From an uncultured Acidobacteriia bacterium (GTDB lineage: Bacteria; Acidobacteriota; Terriglobia; Bryobacterales; Bryobacteraceae): 64,000 nucleotides of DNA. Position 1 is the first letter of the stretch, and each line of letters starts with the position of its first letter. Under the pieces are notes generated by a model. It was not told the DNA's origin. It was given only the letters and a program-made list of their open reading frames with translations, and did not search any database. This document shows positions 7,818 to 17,345 of the stretch, piece after piece. Location of the stretch: assembly GCA_903909435.1 (NCBI GenBank), contig CAIVVT010000091.1:62001-126000 (forward strand). The letters are read 5' to 3'. The translations under genes and the position numbers were made by a program.

Positions 7818-9269
7818 ATGACAAGTGCTACGACCCTGCGGCAAGTACCTCTCTGTGTGGACCTCGACGGTACCCTCATCCGGACCGATCTGTTGTTCGA
7901 ATCGCTCCTCGATGCGGTGAAGCGCCGCTGGTGGATCGTCTTCCTGCTGCCTCTTTGGCTGCTGCAAGGCCGCGCTTACCTGAAGCAGCGCGTGGCCGAG
8001 TGCGCGGAGCTCGATCCCGCCATCCTCCCCTACCGTCCCGACCTGCTGGCCTGGCTGCGCCAGCAGCGTGCGGAAGGACGCCGCATGATCCTGACCACGG
8101 GCGCCAACGGCAAGCTCGCCGGAGACGTGGCGGAGCACCTTCAATTGTTCGACGAAGTGATGGCCAGCGATGCCACGGTCAGCCTGACCGGACGGGTCAA
8201 GGCACACAGGCTGATCGGCGAGTTCGGTGAAGGCGGCTTCGACTACGCCGGCGACAGTTCCGCCGACGAAGCCGTTTGGAAACACGCCCGGGGTAAGATC
8301 GCCACGGGCGCCGCTGCCAACCACCCGCAGTCGTTCGAACTCGTCTTCGCGGAACGGGCTAGCAAGCTCCACGCTCTGATCCGTGCCCTTCGCCCGAAGC
8401 ATTGGGTCAAGAACGTGCTCGTCTTCGTGCCTCTGTTCGCCGGGCACAAATTTTTCGACGTGAGCCTGGTTCTGCGCGCCTGCATCGCCTTCGCAGCCTT
8501 CAGCCTGACTGCCTCGTCGGTCTACATCATCAACGATCTGGCGGACCTCGCCTCGGACCGCAAGCACCCCATCAAGCGTAAGCGTCCTTTCGCCGCCGGC
8601 GACCTGCCGGTGCAGGTCGGGCTGTGGGTTGCCCCGGCTGTGCTGCTCGCCGGGCTCAGCCTGGCCTTCTTCCTGGGCCAAGCGACGTTTGGAGTGGTGC
8701 TCGGCTACCTCGCTCTCACTTTCGTCTACACCTTCTACCTGAAGCGCAAGTTGCTGACAGACGTCTTCGCGCTGGCCATCCTCTATACGCTGCGCATGCT
8801 GGCGGGCGGCGCGGCCACGAGTGTCCTCTGCTCCATGTGGCTGCTGGCCTTCTCCGTTTTCCAGTTCCTCAGCCTGGCCTTCCTGAAGCGCTCAGCCGAA
8901 CTGTCGAACCTTGCACGCCGTCAGGTTCAAGCGACGTCCGGGCGCGGCTACTTCACCTGGGATCTGGTTCAAGTGAACGTGTTCGGCGTCACCGCGGCGT
9001 ACATGTCGAGCCTGGTGCTGGGCCTTTACGTCACTGGTGACCGCGTTCGGGTTTTGTACCAGCAGCCCGCCTGGTTGTGGATCCTGGTGCCGCTACACCT
9101 CTACTGGATGAGCCGGGCCTGGATCCTCTCGCACCGCGGAGCGATGAATGAGGACCCGATTATGTTTGCCTTCGGAGATCGCGTCACCTACATCTGCGGC
9201 GCGGTTGCCGCAGTCGCACTGTTCCTCGCCACCCACGGCGGAGTCACCATCCCGGGGGTGGCCCAATGA
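7818..9269 (+). CDS. HAD phosphatase-UbiA prenyltransferase fusion (DPPR synthase-like)
   Basis: A 483-aa fusion. The N-terminal HAD phosphatase has DLDGTL (15-20), TTGANGKL and the acidic GDSSAD motif (145-150). The C-terminal UbiA-type membrane domain (from about 185) opens with LRPKHWVKN, typical of the polyprenyl-phosphate phosphoribosyltransferase branch, and has the metal-pyrophosphate motif NDLADLASDRKHP (239-251) and YLKRKLLTDVFALA, with about eight membrane segments. In mycobacteria the UbiA enzyme joins phosphoribose to decaprenyl phosphate and a separate phosphatase removes the 5-phosphate; here both steps could lie in one chain. It starts 18 bases after the preceding stop and overlaps the next gene by ATGA. 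The pentose substrate is inferred from family. Confidence 0.85.
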   Translation: MTSATTLRQVPLCVDLDGTLIRTDLLFESLLDAVKRRWWIVFLLPLWLLQGRAYLKQRVAECAELDPAILPYRPDLLAWLRQQRAEGRRMILTTGANGKLAGDVAEHLQLFDEVMASDATVSLTGRVKAHRLIGEFGEGGFDYAGDSSADEAVWKHARGKIATGAAANHPQSFELVFAERASKLHALIRALRPKHWVKNVLVFVPLFAGHKFFDVSLVLRACIAFAAFSLTASSVYIINDLADLASDRKHPIKRKRPFAAGDLPVQVGLWVAPAVLLAGLSLAFFLGQATFGVVLGYLALTFVYTFYLKRKLLTDVFALAILYTLRMLAGGAATSVLCSMWLLAFSVFQFLSLAFLKRSAELSNLARRQVQATSGRGYFTWDLVQVNVFGVTAAYMSSLVLGLYVTGDRVRVLYQQPAWLWILVPLHLYWMSRAWILSHRGAMNEDPIMFAFGDRVTYICGAVAAVALFLATHGGVTIPGVAQ

Positions 9270-10714
9270 CACGCGAGATCCGCATCCTGCTGCTTCTCCT
9301 AGCCGCCTTTCTGCTCGTCAACGGGCTGACTCTCTCGAGATACCCGTCCGTGTGGGTGGACGAAGTTCAGTTTGCCGATCCCGCCGTGAGCCTGGCCAGC
9401 GGCGAGGGCTTCACCTCCACCGCCTGGTTCGCCCAGGACTCCACGCAATTCTGGGCTGGCAACGTGCCCCTTTACTCGGGATTGCTCAGCGTGTGGCTGC
9501 GAGTCTTCGGCATCAGCATCCTGGCCGAGCGTTCACTCAACCTGGTGATCTTCGCCGCCGTCGTACTGCTGATCTGGCGTTGGATGCGCAACTCTCAAAC
9601 GGTCACAAGTCTTACGTGGCGCCTGATCGCCGTCACGCTGCTGTTGTGCGGCCACGCGATGGTGTTCTCTTACCGCTCCGGCCGCTACGACGCCCTGGGC
9701 ATGGTGCTCGCGGCGCTGGTGCTCAACCTCTGGCAGCGTCCGCTGTGGCTGGTACCCGTCGGACTGCTGATTCCGTTCGCCGGCCTTCAGCTCATCCCGG
9801 CCGGGCTTGTCCTGGGTGTCATCGTGAGTGTGTTCGGCGGCCGCCCCGCCGCGATCCGCGCGGCAACCCTGACTGCGGGAATCGGGATCGGGGCCGTGTG
9901 CCTGCGCTCTTTCTACATGCTGAACGGGGCCTGGGAGGGCTTCCGCGCCTCGACTTCAGCCATCGGCCAGATGCGGCAGTCCATCGTTGAGAAGTTGCTC
10001 TCCCTGCCTTCGGACTACGTCACAGACAAGAGCCGGGTGCTTGTGGCGATCGCACTGCTGATCCTGCTTTGGTCGGGACGCTCCATGTTACAGAGCGCCA
10101 CGCGCCGCATCGCCGGATTCGCCATCGCGGCACTGATCCTGCTTCCCGCCGCGTTGCATATGGCCGGCAAGTTCCCGATCTACTACGGTTGGATGGTCTT
10201 CATACCGCTGGTCATCGCACTGGCCCACAGCGCGGAACGGCTGCCCGTAGCTCGCTACTCGGTCGGCGCTTTGATCGTACTTGCGGCATTGGCTGGGCTG
10301 CCGCTCAGAATGCTCGGAGCGGTGTCCAACTTCTCGCAACGGGACCCCGCGCGAGTCGAGGCATTCGTTCGTCAGGCCGTGCCGCAAAACACCACCGTCG
10401 TCGCCGACTTCAAGACGTACTATGCCCTGCGCTCGGCCGGCATACGCCCGCTGCTGCCAACGTACCTTCACGCTCTGACGGCCGCCGAACGGGAATCGGT
10501 TGAAACGCTGCTGCTGCGTCCGGAGGATGTCGCGAGTGCCCGGAAAGAACTCGGCGGCCAGTGGGTCGCCACCGAAATCGTCCTGTCTGCTCCCGCCCCT
10601 CCGACTCTGCTCAAGAAACTCGTAGCCGAACTGCGGGAAGAGAACTTCGAAATCAGGGTCTATCGCCGCATTGCGTCCGCCCCCACGCTCGCGTCGCTCC
10701 AAGACAATCGGTAG
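9266..10714 (+). CDS. GT-C fold membrane glycosyltransferase (GT39/ArnT-like)
   Basis: A 482-aa polytopic protein with about ten hydrophobic segments and the first-loop acidic pair of GT-C enzymes, SVWVDEVQFADPA (D32, E33), followed by GNVPLYSG. Such enzymes take sugars from polyprenyl-phosphate donors and act outside the inner membrane. The C-terminal about 110 residues are soluble. It overlaps the HAD-UbiA gene by four bases, which argues that it uses the lipid-linked sugar made by that enzyme (inference). It is the last gene of the operon, 27 bases before a strong terminator. Confidence 0.8.
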   Translation: MTREIRILLLLLAAFLLVNGLTLSRYPSVWVDEVQFADPAVSLASGEGFTSTAWFAQDSTQFWAGNVPLYSGLLSVWLRVFGISILAERSLNLVIFAAVVLLIWRWMRNSQTVTSLTWRLIAVTLLLCGHAMVFSYRSGRYDALGMVLAALVLNLWQRPLWLVPVGLLIPFAGLQLIPAGLVLGVIVSVFGGRPAAIRAATLTAGIGIGAVCLRSFYMLNGAWEGFRASTSAIGQMRQSIVEKLLSLPSDYVTDKSRVLVAIALLILLWSGRSMLQSATRRIAGFAIAALILLPAALHMAGKFPIYYGWMVFIPLVIALAHSAERLPVARYSVGALIVLAALAGLPLRMLGAVSNFSQRDPARVEAFVRQAVPQNTTVVADFKTYYALRSAGIRPLLPTYLHALTAAERESVETLLLRPEDVASARKELGGQWVATEIVLSAPAPPTLLKKLVAELREENFEIRVYRRIASAPTLASLQDNR

Positions 10715-10741
10715 ACGTCAGCCAAGAGCGGTCAAACAAGC

Positions 10742-10775
10742 GAGATCCCCTGGTGGTGCCGGGGGATCTCTTTTC
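10742..10775 (+). terminator. Rho-independent terminator of the EPS operon
   Basis: GAGATCCCC (10742-10750) pairs with GGGGATCTC (10762-10770), extended by three inner pairs to a 12-pair stem with one T-G wobble and a five-base TGGTG loop, followed directly by TTTTCGTTT. This is a textbook intrinsic terminator. The rest of the 272-base gap up to the next gene shows no further element I can name. Confidence 0.9.
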
Positions 10776-10986
10776 GTTTCCAGCCTCGCTGCCGCATCCT
10801 TCGACTCGCCCGGAAAGCGGCAAGCGCACAAGCTGAGCGTAGACGCCATCCCTGGTGTTAAGATTCGCATGACCAATCAAGCTAAAAGCGAAGCGATGTC
10901 TTTAACGGCCATCAAGACTGTCAGCTTCGTCGATCCGTCTCTCCATGGAACCCTGGAAGCCGGACCCCGATAGAATAACGAGCATC

Positions 10987-12228
10987 ATGAACCCAACCCG
11001 ACGCACTTTCCTGAAGACCAGCGCACTGCCGTTGATCCTGACTCCGGGCATACTAGGCGCCAACGACCGCATCACGGTCGGTGTGATCGGCGTCGGGTTC
11101 CGGGCCAATCTGTTGATCGACCAGTTGCCCAAGCCAGGCCAGATTGTGGCGCTCTGCGACTGCAACCTGCCGCTCGCCGAAGCGGCCGTGGCGAAGCGCA
11201 AGACCACCTGGGACGTGTACCAGGACTACCGCCGGATCCTGGACCGCAAGGACATCGACGCCGTCATCATCGCGACGCAGGACTTCGATCGCGTCATCCC
11301 CAGCATCCACGCCTGTCAGGCGGGCAAGGATGTGTACGCGGAGAAGCCGCTGACGCTCTACCCCGGGGAGGGAACCGCGCTGGTGAAGTTCGCGCGCAAG
11401 CACAAGACCGTCTTTCAGGTCGGTACCCAGCAGCGTTCCATGGAGATGGACCAGATCGCCTGCAAGCTGGTGCGGACCGGCGGGCTCGGCAAGATCAAGC
11501 TCGTGCAGTGCCTCAATTACCCCGATTCGAAACCGTTCACCGCGTTTCCTGAAGAACCTACGCCAGAGAAGCTCGACTGGGAGGTCTGGACTGGTCAGGC
11601 ACCGATGCGGCCCTACAACGCCAAACTGCACAAGGGCTGGGGCGGCTTTCAGGACTACGGCGGCGGCGAGACCACCAACTGGGGCGCGCATGGTCTGGAC
11701 ATCGTGCAGATGGCTCTGGGGATGGACGGCACCGGCCCGGTTGAAATCTGGCCGCTGAGCGAGCCCGCCGGCGGTGTTGCCTTCCGTTACGCCAACGGCG
11801 TCGAGGTGCGGCTGGAACTGCCCTACGGCAAGCAGAACGAAGACCTGCAGGGCGGCGCGCGCTTCGTCGGCGAGCAGGGCAAGATCGACATCTGGCGCAA
11901 CAACTTCAAGATCGACGCTCCCGGCGTGGCGCTTGACCTGCCGCCGGCCGAAGAGATTCAGAAGTGGCACGACGAGCGGGCGCTGTGGCAGGCGCAGTAC
12001 CACATGGGCTACTGGCTGGAGTGCATCCCGACCCGCAAGCGGCCCAACGCCGACGTCGAGATCGGGCACCGCTCGGTGACGGTGTGCCACCTGGCGAATC
12101 TGGCACGGCGCCTGAACCGCAAGCTCCATTGGGACCCCAAGAAAGAGCAGGTGGTCGGCGACAGGGAAGCGAACATGCTCGCGACCAACCGCCCGCGCCG
12201 CAAGGGCTGGGAGCTGCCGAAACTCTAG
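10987..12228 (+). CDS. Tat-exported Gfo/Idh/MocA family oxidoreductase
   Basis: A 413-aa NAD(P)-dependent oxidoreductase. The start at 10987 opens on a twin-arginine signal (NPTRRTFLKT, hydrophobic run, cut near ILGAND), so the enzyme is probably exported folded with its cofactor. The Rossmann motif GVIGVGFRAN and the family motif DVYAEKPLTL (EKP) are present; the C-terminal half is the usual substrate-binding alpha/beta domain. Exported Gfo/Idh proteins are numerous in acidobacteria and planctomycetes and are linked to sugar or cyclitol redox chemistry and glycoside cleavage. It lies seven bases before the FG-GAP gene, in one operon with it and the GH4 enzyme. Exact substrate unknown. Confidence 0.88.
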   Translation: MNPTRRTFLKTSALPLILTPGILGANDRITVGVIGVGFRANLLIDQLPKPGQIVALCDCNLPLAEAAVAKRKTTWDVYQDYRRILDRKDIDAVIIATQDFDRVIPSIHACQAGKDVYAEKPLTLYPGEGTALVKFARKHKTVFQVGTQQRSMEMDQIACKLVRTGGLGKIKLVQCLNYPDSKPFTAFPEEPTPEKLDWEVWTGQAPMRPYNAKLHKGWGGFQDYGGGETTNWGAHGLDIVQMALGMDGTGPVEIWPLSEPAGGVAFRYANGVEVRLELPYGKQNEDLQGGARFVGEQGKIDIWRNNFKIDAPGVALDLPPAEEIQKWHDERALWQAQYHMGYWLECIPTRKRPNADVEIGHRSVTVCHLANLARRLNRKLHWDPKKEQVVGDREANMLATNRPRRKGWELPKL

Positions 12229-12235
12229 GATTCCC

Positions 12236-13372
12236 ATGCAGACGTATCCCTTCGTTCTCGCTCTGAATGGACTGGCGCTCATCGCGGCCAGTCGCCCGCC
12301 CGAGATTCCATTTGAGAAACACACCATCGACCTGGGGGCCAGTGAGACCTGTGCCCTCGCCGACATCAACGGAGACGGCAAGCTCGACATCGTCGCCGGG
12401 GAGTACTGGTACGAGGCGCCGCGCTGGACGCCGCACCGCTTCCGGGAAATCGAGAACCGGCCTCCGTATATAGATGACTTGTCCGATCTGGCACTCGACG
12501 TGAACGGCGACGGTAAGGTGGACATCGTCACCGCCAAGGGCTTCTCCGGGCGGCTGGTGTGGATGGAGAACCCGGGCAAGACCGGCGCGATGTGGAAAGA
12601 GCACGAGATCGAGCAGGGCTACTTCATCGAGTTCGCTTTCCTGGTCGATATCCTGGGCACGGGCAAGCAGGACGCGATCCTGCCGCAGTTCGGCGGCGCC
12701 AACGCTCCCATCGCCTGGTACGAGCACGTTAACGGTGGCTTCGTGAAGCACGTGGTCAGCCCAAAGGCGATCGGCCACGGGATCGGCGCGGGCGATGTCA
12801 ACCGCGATGGACGCCCCGACATCATCACGCCCGAAGGCTGGTTCGAAGCGCCGCCGGATCCGCGCAACGGCGAGTGGAAATGGCACCCCGACTTCAATCT
12901 GGGTTCGGTTGGGTTCGTTCACGTGCTGGACGTCAACGGCGACGGCCGCCCCGATCTCGTCTATCCCATGGCGCACGACTACGGCATCTTCTGGCAGGAG
13001 CAGACGGCCGACGGCAAATGGATCAAGCACCTGATCGACGACACCTGGTCGCAGTCGCACGCGCTTGAACTCGTAGATCTGAATGGCGACGGCAAGCCGG
13101 AACTGCTCACCGGCAAACGCTACATGGCGCATGACCATGACCCTGGCGCGCGGGAGCCGCTGGGCATCTACTGGTACGAGTACAACAAGGCGGCGAATGG
13201 CAAAGACGTCGAATGGACTCGCCACGTGATCGACTACGGCACCCGCGCCGGAGCCGGCATGCACATCCCAGTGGCCGACATCGACGCTGACGGCGACCTC
13301 GATTTCGTCGTTTCCACGAAACTCGGGTTGTTTCTGTTCGAGAACTTGACCAAGAGCAAACACGCGAGGTAA
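12236..13372 (+). CDS. Secreted FG-GAP/VCBS repeat beta-propeller protein
   Basis: A 378-aa exported protein with a short signal peptide (ending near LIAASRP). It carries seven Ca-binding-type repeats of the form DxNGDGxxD: DINGDGKLDI, DVNGDGKVDI, DILGTGKQDA, DVNRDGRPDI, DVNGDGRPDL, DLNGDGKPEL and DIDADGDLDF. Seven copies fit a closed seven-bladed propeller. The third copy is degenerate (LGTGKQ). Such proteins bind ligands or polysaccharides outside the cell; some are linked to sugar lyases. It sits between the Gfo/Idh gene and the GH4 gene with gaps of seven and three bases, so all three are likely cotranscribed. Confidence 0.85.
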   Translation: MQTYPFVLALNGLALIAASRPPEIPFEKHTIDLGASETCALADINGDGKLDIVAGEYWYEAPRWTPHRFREIENRPPYIDDLSDLALDVNGDGKVDIVTAKGFSGRLVWMENPGKTGAMWKEHEIEQGYFIEFAFLVDILGTGKQDAILPQFGGANAPIAWYEHVNGGFVKHVVSPKAIGHGIGAGDVNRDGRPDIITPEGWFEAPPDPRNGEWKWHPDFNLGSVGFVHVLDVNGDGRPDLVYPMAHDYGIFWQEQTADGKWIKHLIDDTWSQSHALELVDLNGDGKPELLTGKRYMAHDHDPGAREPLGIYWYEYNKAANGKDVEWTRHVIDYGTRAGAGMHIPVADIDADGDLDFVVSTKLGLFLFENLTKSKHAR

Positions 13373-13375
13373 GCC

Positions 13376-14800
13376 ATGAAGATCGCAATGATTGGCGCGG
13401 GCAGCATCGTGTTCTGCAAGACGCTGCTCAACGACTTGCTTGCCACCCCGGCGCTGGCCGGCACCGAGTTCGCGCTGATGAGTCCGACCGAACCCAAGCT
13501 GCGTCGCATGGAAGCCTTCGCGCGGCGGATGCTCGCCGACAACGGGCTGCGCGGCTCGGCCTGGGCCACCACCGATCGGCGTGAGGCCATCCGCGACGCC
13601 GATTTCGTGGTCAGCATGATTCAGATTGGCGGCGTGGACGCCTTCGAGCAGGACTACAAGCTTCCGCTCAAGTACGGCGTGGATCAGTGTATCGCCGATT
13701 CGCTGGGCCCGGGGGGAATCTTCCGCGGACTGCGCACCATTCCCGTGCTGGTCGATATGGCACGCGACATGGAAGAGTTAGCCAAACCGGGCGCGATTCT
13801 GCTGCAGTATGCCAACCCGATGGCGGCCAATGGCCTCGCGCTCGGCAAGGCCAGCCGTGTGCCATTCGTCGGACTGTGCCACGGCGTACAGACCACGCTC
13901 GACTTGATTTCACGCTACTGCGACGTGCCGAAGGACGAGATCACCTACACCTGCGGCGGCATCAACCACATGGACTGGTTCCTGCGGCTGGAACACGCAG
14001 GGCGCGATCTCTATCCCCAACTGCGCGAGCTTTTCGAACGTCCGGAGTATTACAAGAACGAGAAGGTGCGTGGCGAGGTGTTCCGCCACTTCGGTTACTT
14101 CATGACCGAGAGCACAGGGCATCTGAGTGAGTACGTGCCGTGGTTCCGCAAGAACGCAAGGTCGCTCGGCATGTATTGCGACGAACCAAGCTTCGGCGGC
14201 GAAAGCGGCGCCTATTACAACTGGTGCCGGGCCATTGCAGGCAAGTACGAGCGGCACGACCCGCTGGCCTTCGAAAGCACGCTGGTAGAGCATCGCAGCG
14301 TCGAGTATTGCTCCTACATCGTGGAGGCGGTCGCCACCGGTCGGCCCTTCCGCTTCATGGGCAACGTCCGCAACGACGGTTACATCACCAACCTGCCCGC
14401 CGGGGCTTGCGTCGAAGTGCCCACCTTCGCCGCAGACACGGGTCTGCATCCGACCTTTGTAGGCGAGCTGCCCATCCAGTGCGCGGCGCTCTGCATGACC
14501 AACATCAACTCGCAGCTGCTCGCCGCCGAAGCGGCGCTACGTTCGGATCCTGAGTTGCTGGTTCAAGCGGTTGCCCTCGATCCGCTCACCAGCGCAGTCT
14601 GCACGCTGGGCGAGATTCGCGAGATGTGCGCGGAGATGTTGGAAGCCGAGCGCGCGTGGCTGCCGAACTTCGCAGGGAAGAGCATCACGCCTAAACCGAT
14701 AATTCACATTCCCGCCGGATGCAAGCCTGTAGACGTCCCGCTCGATCCGGCGCTGGCCATCGGCAAACGCTTCGGCACGCTGATCGAACAGTCGAATTGA
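13376..14800 (+). CDS. GH4 family glycosidase (MelA-like alpha-galactosidase/alpha-glucosidase)
   Basis: A 474-aa glycosidase of the NAD- and metal-dependent GH4 family, which cleaves by oxidation-elimination. Evidence: N-terminal dinucleotide fold KIAMIGAGSIVF, then ANPMAANGLAL, the GLCHGVQ motif with its metal-binding Cys, and GGINHMDWF with the metal-binding His. GLCH is found in the MelA alpha-galactosidase/glucosidase branch rather than the phospho-glycosidase branch. No signal peptide is seen, so it is cytoplasmic. It is the third gene of the 10987-14800 operon; the oxidoreductase upstream fits redox-assisted sugar processing. Which galactoside or glucoside it cuts is unknown. Confidence 0.88.
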   Translation: MKIAMIGAGSIVFCKTLLNDLLATPALAGTEFALMSPTEPKLRRMEAFARRMLADNGLRGSAWATTDRREAIRDADFVVSMIQIGGVDAFEQDYKLPLKYGVDQCIADSLGPGGIFRGLRTIPVLVDMARDMEELAKPGAILLQYANPMAANGLALGKASRVPFVGLCHGVQTTLDLISRYCDVPKDEITYTCGGINHMDWFLRLEHAGRDLYPQLRELFERPEYYKNEKVRGEVFRHFGYFMTESTGHLSEYVPWFRKNARSLGMYCDEPSFGGESGAYYNWCRAIAGKYERHDPLAFESTLVEHRSVEYCSYIVEAVATGRPFRFMGNVRNDGYITNLPAGACVEVPTFAADTGLHPTFVGELPIQCAALCMTNINSQLLAAEAALRSDPELLVQAVALDPLTSAVCTLGEIREMCAEMLEAERAWLPNFAGKSITPKPIIHIPAGCKPVDVPLDPALAIGKRFGTLIEQSN

Positions 14801-14909
14801 TGGCGGAGTCCGGCAAATTGGTCGGGTCGTCAGCCAGCCTTCCTCGACAGCGGCGACCATGAATTCAGCCGCCTGGAATTGAAGGCCCGGGACCTGCCGA
14901 TGGCTCTTG

Positions 14910-17279
14910 TTAATGCTTTTGCTCCGGCTTGCCGCCTAGATAGCCCAGGCTGCGCAGCCGTTCCAGCGTTGCGTTGTCGAGCGGCTTGGCCCCACCCGGC
15001 CCGATCCGCAGCTTCACCGCGTTCTCCCGCTCCATCCACTTCAGGACTTCCGATTTCATTCGCTCGGCCACCTCCGGATGCTGCGCGACGACGTCGCTGC
15101 GATCCGCGCGATCTGTGCGGCGGTCGTACAGTTCAAGCTGCTTCAGATGGGCGCGCGCGGGCTGCACCCGATAGATCAGCTTCCACTCCGGCTCCACTCG
15201 GGCGATGGTGTCGGTCAGGTTTTCAGGCACTGCGCCGCCCGGCTTCGCCGCCGGCAGAGCGAGTTTCGTTGACATCGCCGGCAAAGCCCCTAGCTTTGCT
15301 CCCGCTAGTAACGGCGCCAGGCTGCGCCCCTCGATTCCTTCCGGCGGTTTCAACCCCAGCACATCCAGGACAGTCGGGAAAATGTCGATCAGCTGAACCG
15401 TGTCGGGCACGCGCCGGCCGTGCGGAATCAGCTTGGGATTCCACATCATCAGCACGACGTGGATCAGCTCGCTGTAAAGCGAATGGCCGTGCGCTCCCAG
15501 GCCGTGCTCCCAGAACTCCTCGCCGTGATCGGAAGCGACGACCACCAGAGTGTTGTCGAGCACCCCCAAGTCTTTCAGCTTACCGGTGAGCGTTGCGAGG
15601 CTGCGATCGTTGTGCGCGACCTCGCCGTCGTAGCGGTCCACCGCGCGTCTCAGGAACTGATCGGGATCGACACCCTTGGCGCGAATCTCCGCGCGGTTGA
15701 CTGTGGCGCCGCCGCCGTAGGCGCGAATGTCGCGCAGCTTCGCATAGTCCCGGTTGAACTGCTCGGTCTCGTCCGGGTTGGCGAAACGCTGCTCGAACTC
15801 GGCCGGCGGCCGGTAGGGCGCGTGTGGATCGGTGGACAGAACGAACAGGAACAGCGGCTCGTCGCGGTGCCTTTCCAGCCAAGGCATGATGGCGCGGTTG
15901 ATGGCGGCCGAATCGGTCCCGCGATCGACTGCGTCGGTCCTTTGGCGCTGGACCACCGGGTATTCCATCACGTAGTCGAAGCCCCGTTCGAGACCGCTGG
16001 CGCGACCCGCGAAGGGGTTCGCTACGATGCTCGCCGTGACGTAGCCTGCGGCCCGCAACTGTTCCGCCATCGTGGCTGCTCCGCGCGGAATCGTGTCGGA
16101 CTCGTTCACCATGCCGTGCGTAAAGGCTTGCAACGAGGTCAGGATCGACGGGACCGAGACTTTGGTCCACTAACCCTGCGCGACGGCGTCGTCGAACACC
16201 ACCGACGAAGCGCCAAGCTGCTTCAGGTAGGGCGTCGTATCGCGTCCGTAGCCGTACAGCGTGGTGTGGTCCGGGCGAAGTGTGCAAACCACGTACAGCA
16301 CGACGTTGGGCGGGCGGGGCAGCGTGCGGCTGGCGACCAGCGGATTCGCCCAGAATCCGACTGCGCCGCCGGAGTCCGAAGCGCTCTCCAGGACGATGTG
16401 CGCGGTGGTGCCGGCATACGCCGAAAGGTCGGCTTCCGCGTCGTCCCAGCGATCCGGGTCGCTGACCTGCCTTGAGAACAGCTCGGTCTTCACCGCTCCC
16501 GCCAGCACCCGGAACGTGACCGGAGTTTTGCCCGAAATACCCAGGCCGAAATGCAGTACGGGGCTGCCCGCTGGCACGGGGATGTCGAAGGCGATGGAGG
16601 CTGGTGCGCGTGCGAACAGTGTGCTGCGGTATTCGTCGAGCTTGCCGATGGTCGTCACGCCTGCCGCCGCTCCCAGCGTCTCCTTGCGAGGAACCAGCTC
16701 GATGAAGTCGAACGCCGCAGCGGCAAACAGATCGTCGGTGGGCATGATCGCCAGCGGTCGAATGAACCCCGACGGCACGCTCGGTATGGCGAATTGGTAG
16801 ACCATCCACTCCATGGCCGGAGCGAGTTTCTGGCGCATTTCATCGGCGCCCAGCTTGACCTTGATCTCGGTGCCCCCCTCGGAGATCATGCGGATCCGGA
16901 TCGCCTCGTACTTGCTCCAGTCGATCGCCGGGCTGTTCGGGGCGGCGATCACGGGGGTATTGCCGTCGCCTTTAACCACCAGCAGCCCCGGCTTCTTGAA
17001 ACCCATGCGGCCGCGCAACGGCTGCCACGTGACTTTCTGCTCCGTGAAGCGCCAGATCACGGGCTGGGCCGCGAGTACCGATGACGGGGCGGAGGATTTC
17101 GTGGTCACGCTTGCCGGATTGAAATGGTCGGTCAGGCGATACGGCGTAGATGCCTTACCGGCGGGCTCCTTCGCTGTGGGTGCGCCTGAGCGGCACGCAA
17201 GTGAGCAAAGCGCGACCACTACTGCCAATGAACTAGCTAGTGATTTTATGGAGAACTGAAACGGGTTGGACGGGAGCAC
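14910..17279 (-). pseudogene. Sulfatase gene broken by an in-frame amber codon
   Basis: An alkaline-phosphatase-superfamily sulfatase in a single frame (GTG at 17279 to TAA at 14910) interrupted by TAG at 16172-16170, between DDAVAQG and WTKVSVPSILTSL, just before the expected nucleophile motif. The first 370 codons encode a signal peptide with Cys residues (possible lipoprotein), an extra beta-rich N-terminal domain and the start of the catalytic domain. There NVVLYVVCTLRPDH shows Cys where the family's metal-binding Asp (VVDTLR) belongs. The second part keeps VVVASDHGEEFWEHG and GHSLYSE. Both lesions point to inactivation, yet the rest of the frame is clean, so decay would be recent. Restart from TTG 16133 or ATG 16112 is possible but would yield half a fold. 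Confidence 0.8.
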
Positions 17280-17306
17280 TGTGGAACCGATGGTAACAAA
17301 GACCGT

Positions 17307-17332
17307 CGGCCCGGCTCGCTTGAGCCGGGCCG
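17307..17332 (-). terminator. Hairpin terminator after the TonB-dependent receptor
   Basis: The perfect 11-base arms CGGCCCGGCTC (17307-17317) and GAGCCGGGCCG (17322-17332) enclose a four-base loop. It lies 13 bases after the receptor's stop codon on the leftward strand and is followed there by ACGGTCTTTGTT, a weak T-tract. Confidence 0.7.
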
Positions 17333-17345
17333 CCGAAATGGAAGG

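Noticed and set aside
11053-12579. A 508-codon leftward open frame
   Set aside because: Antisense to the Gfo/Idh gene and into the FG-GAP gene; no motif and an unlikely composition.
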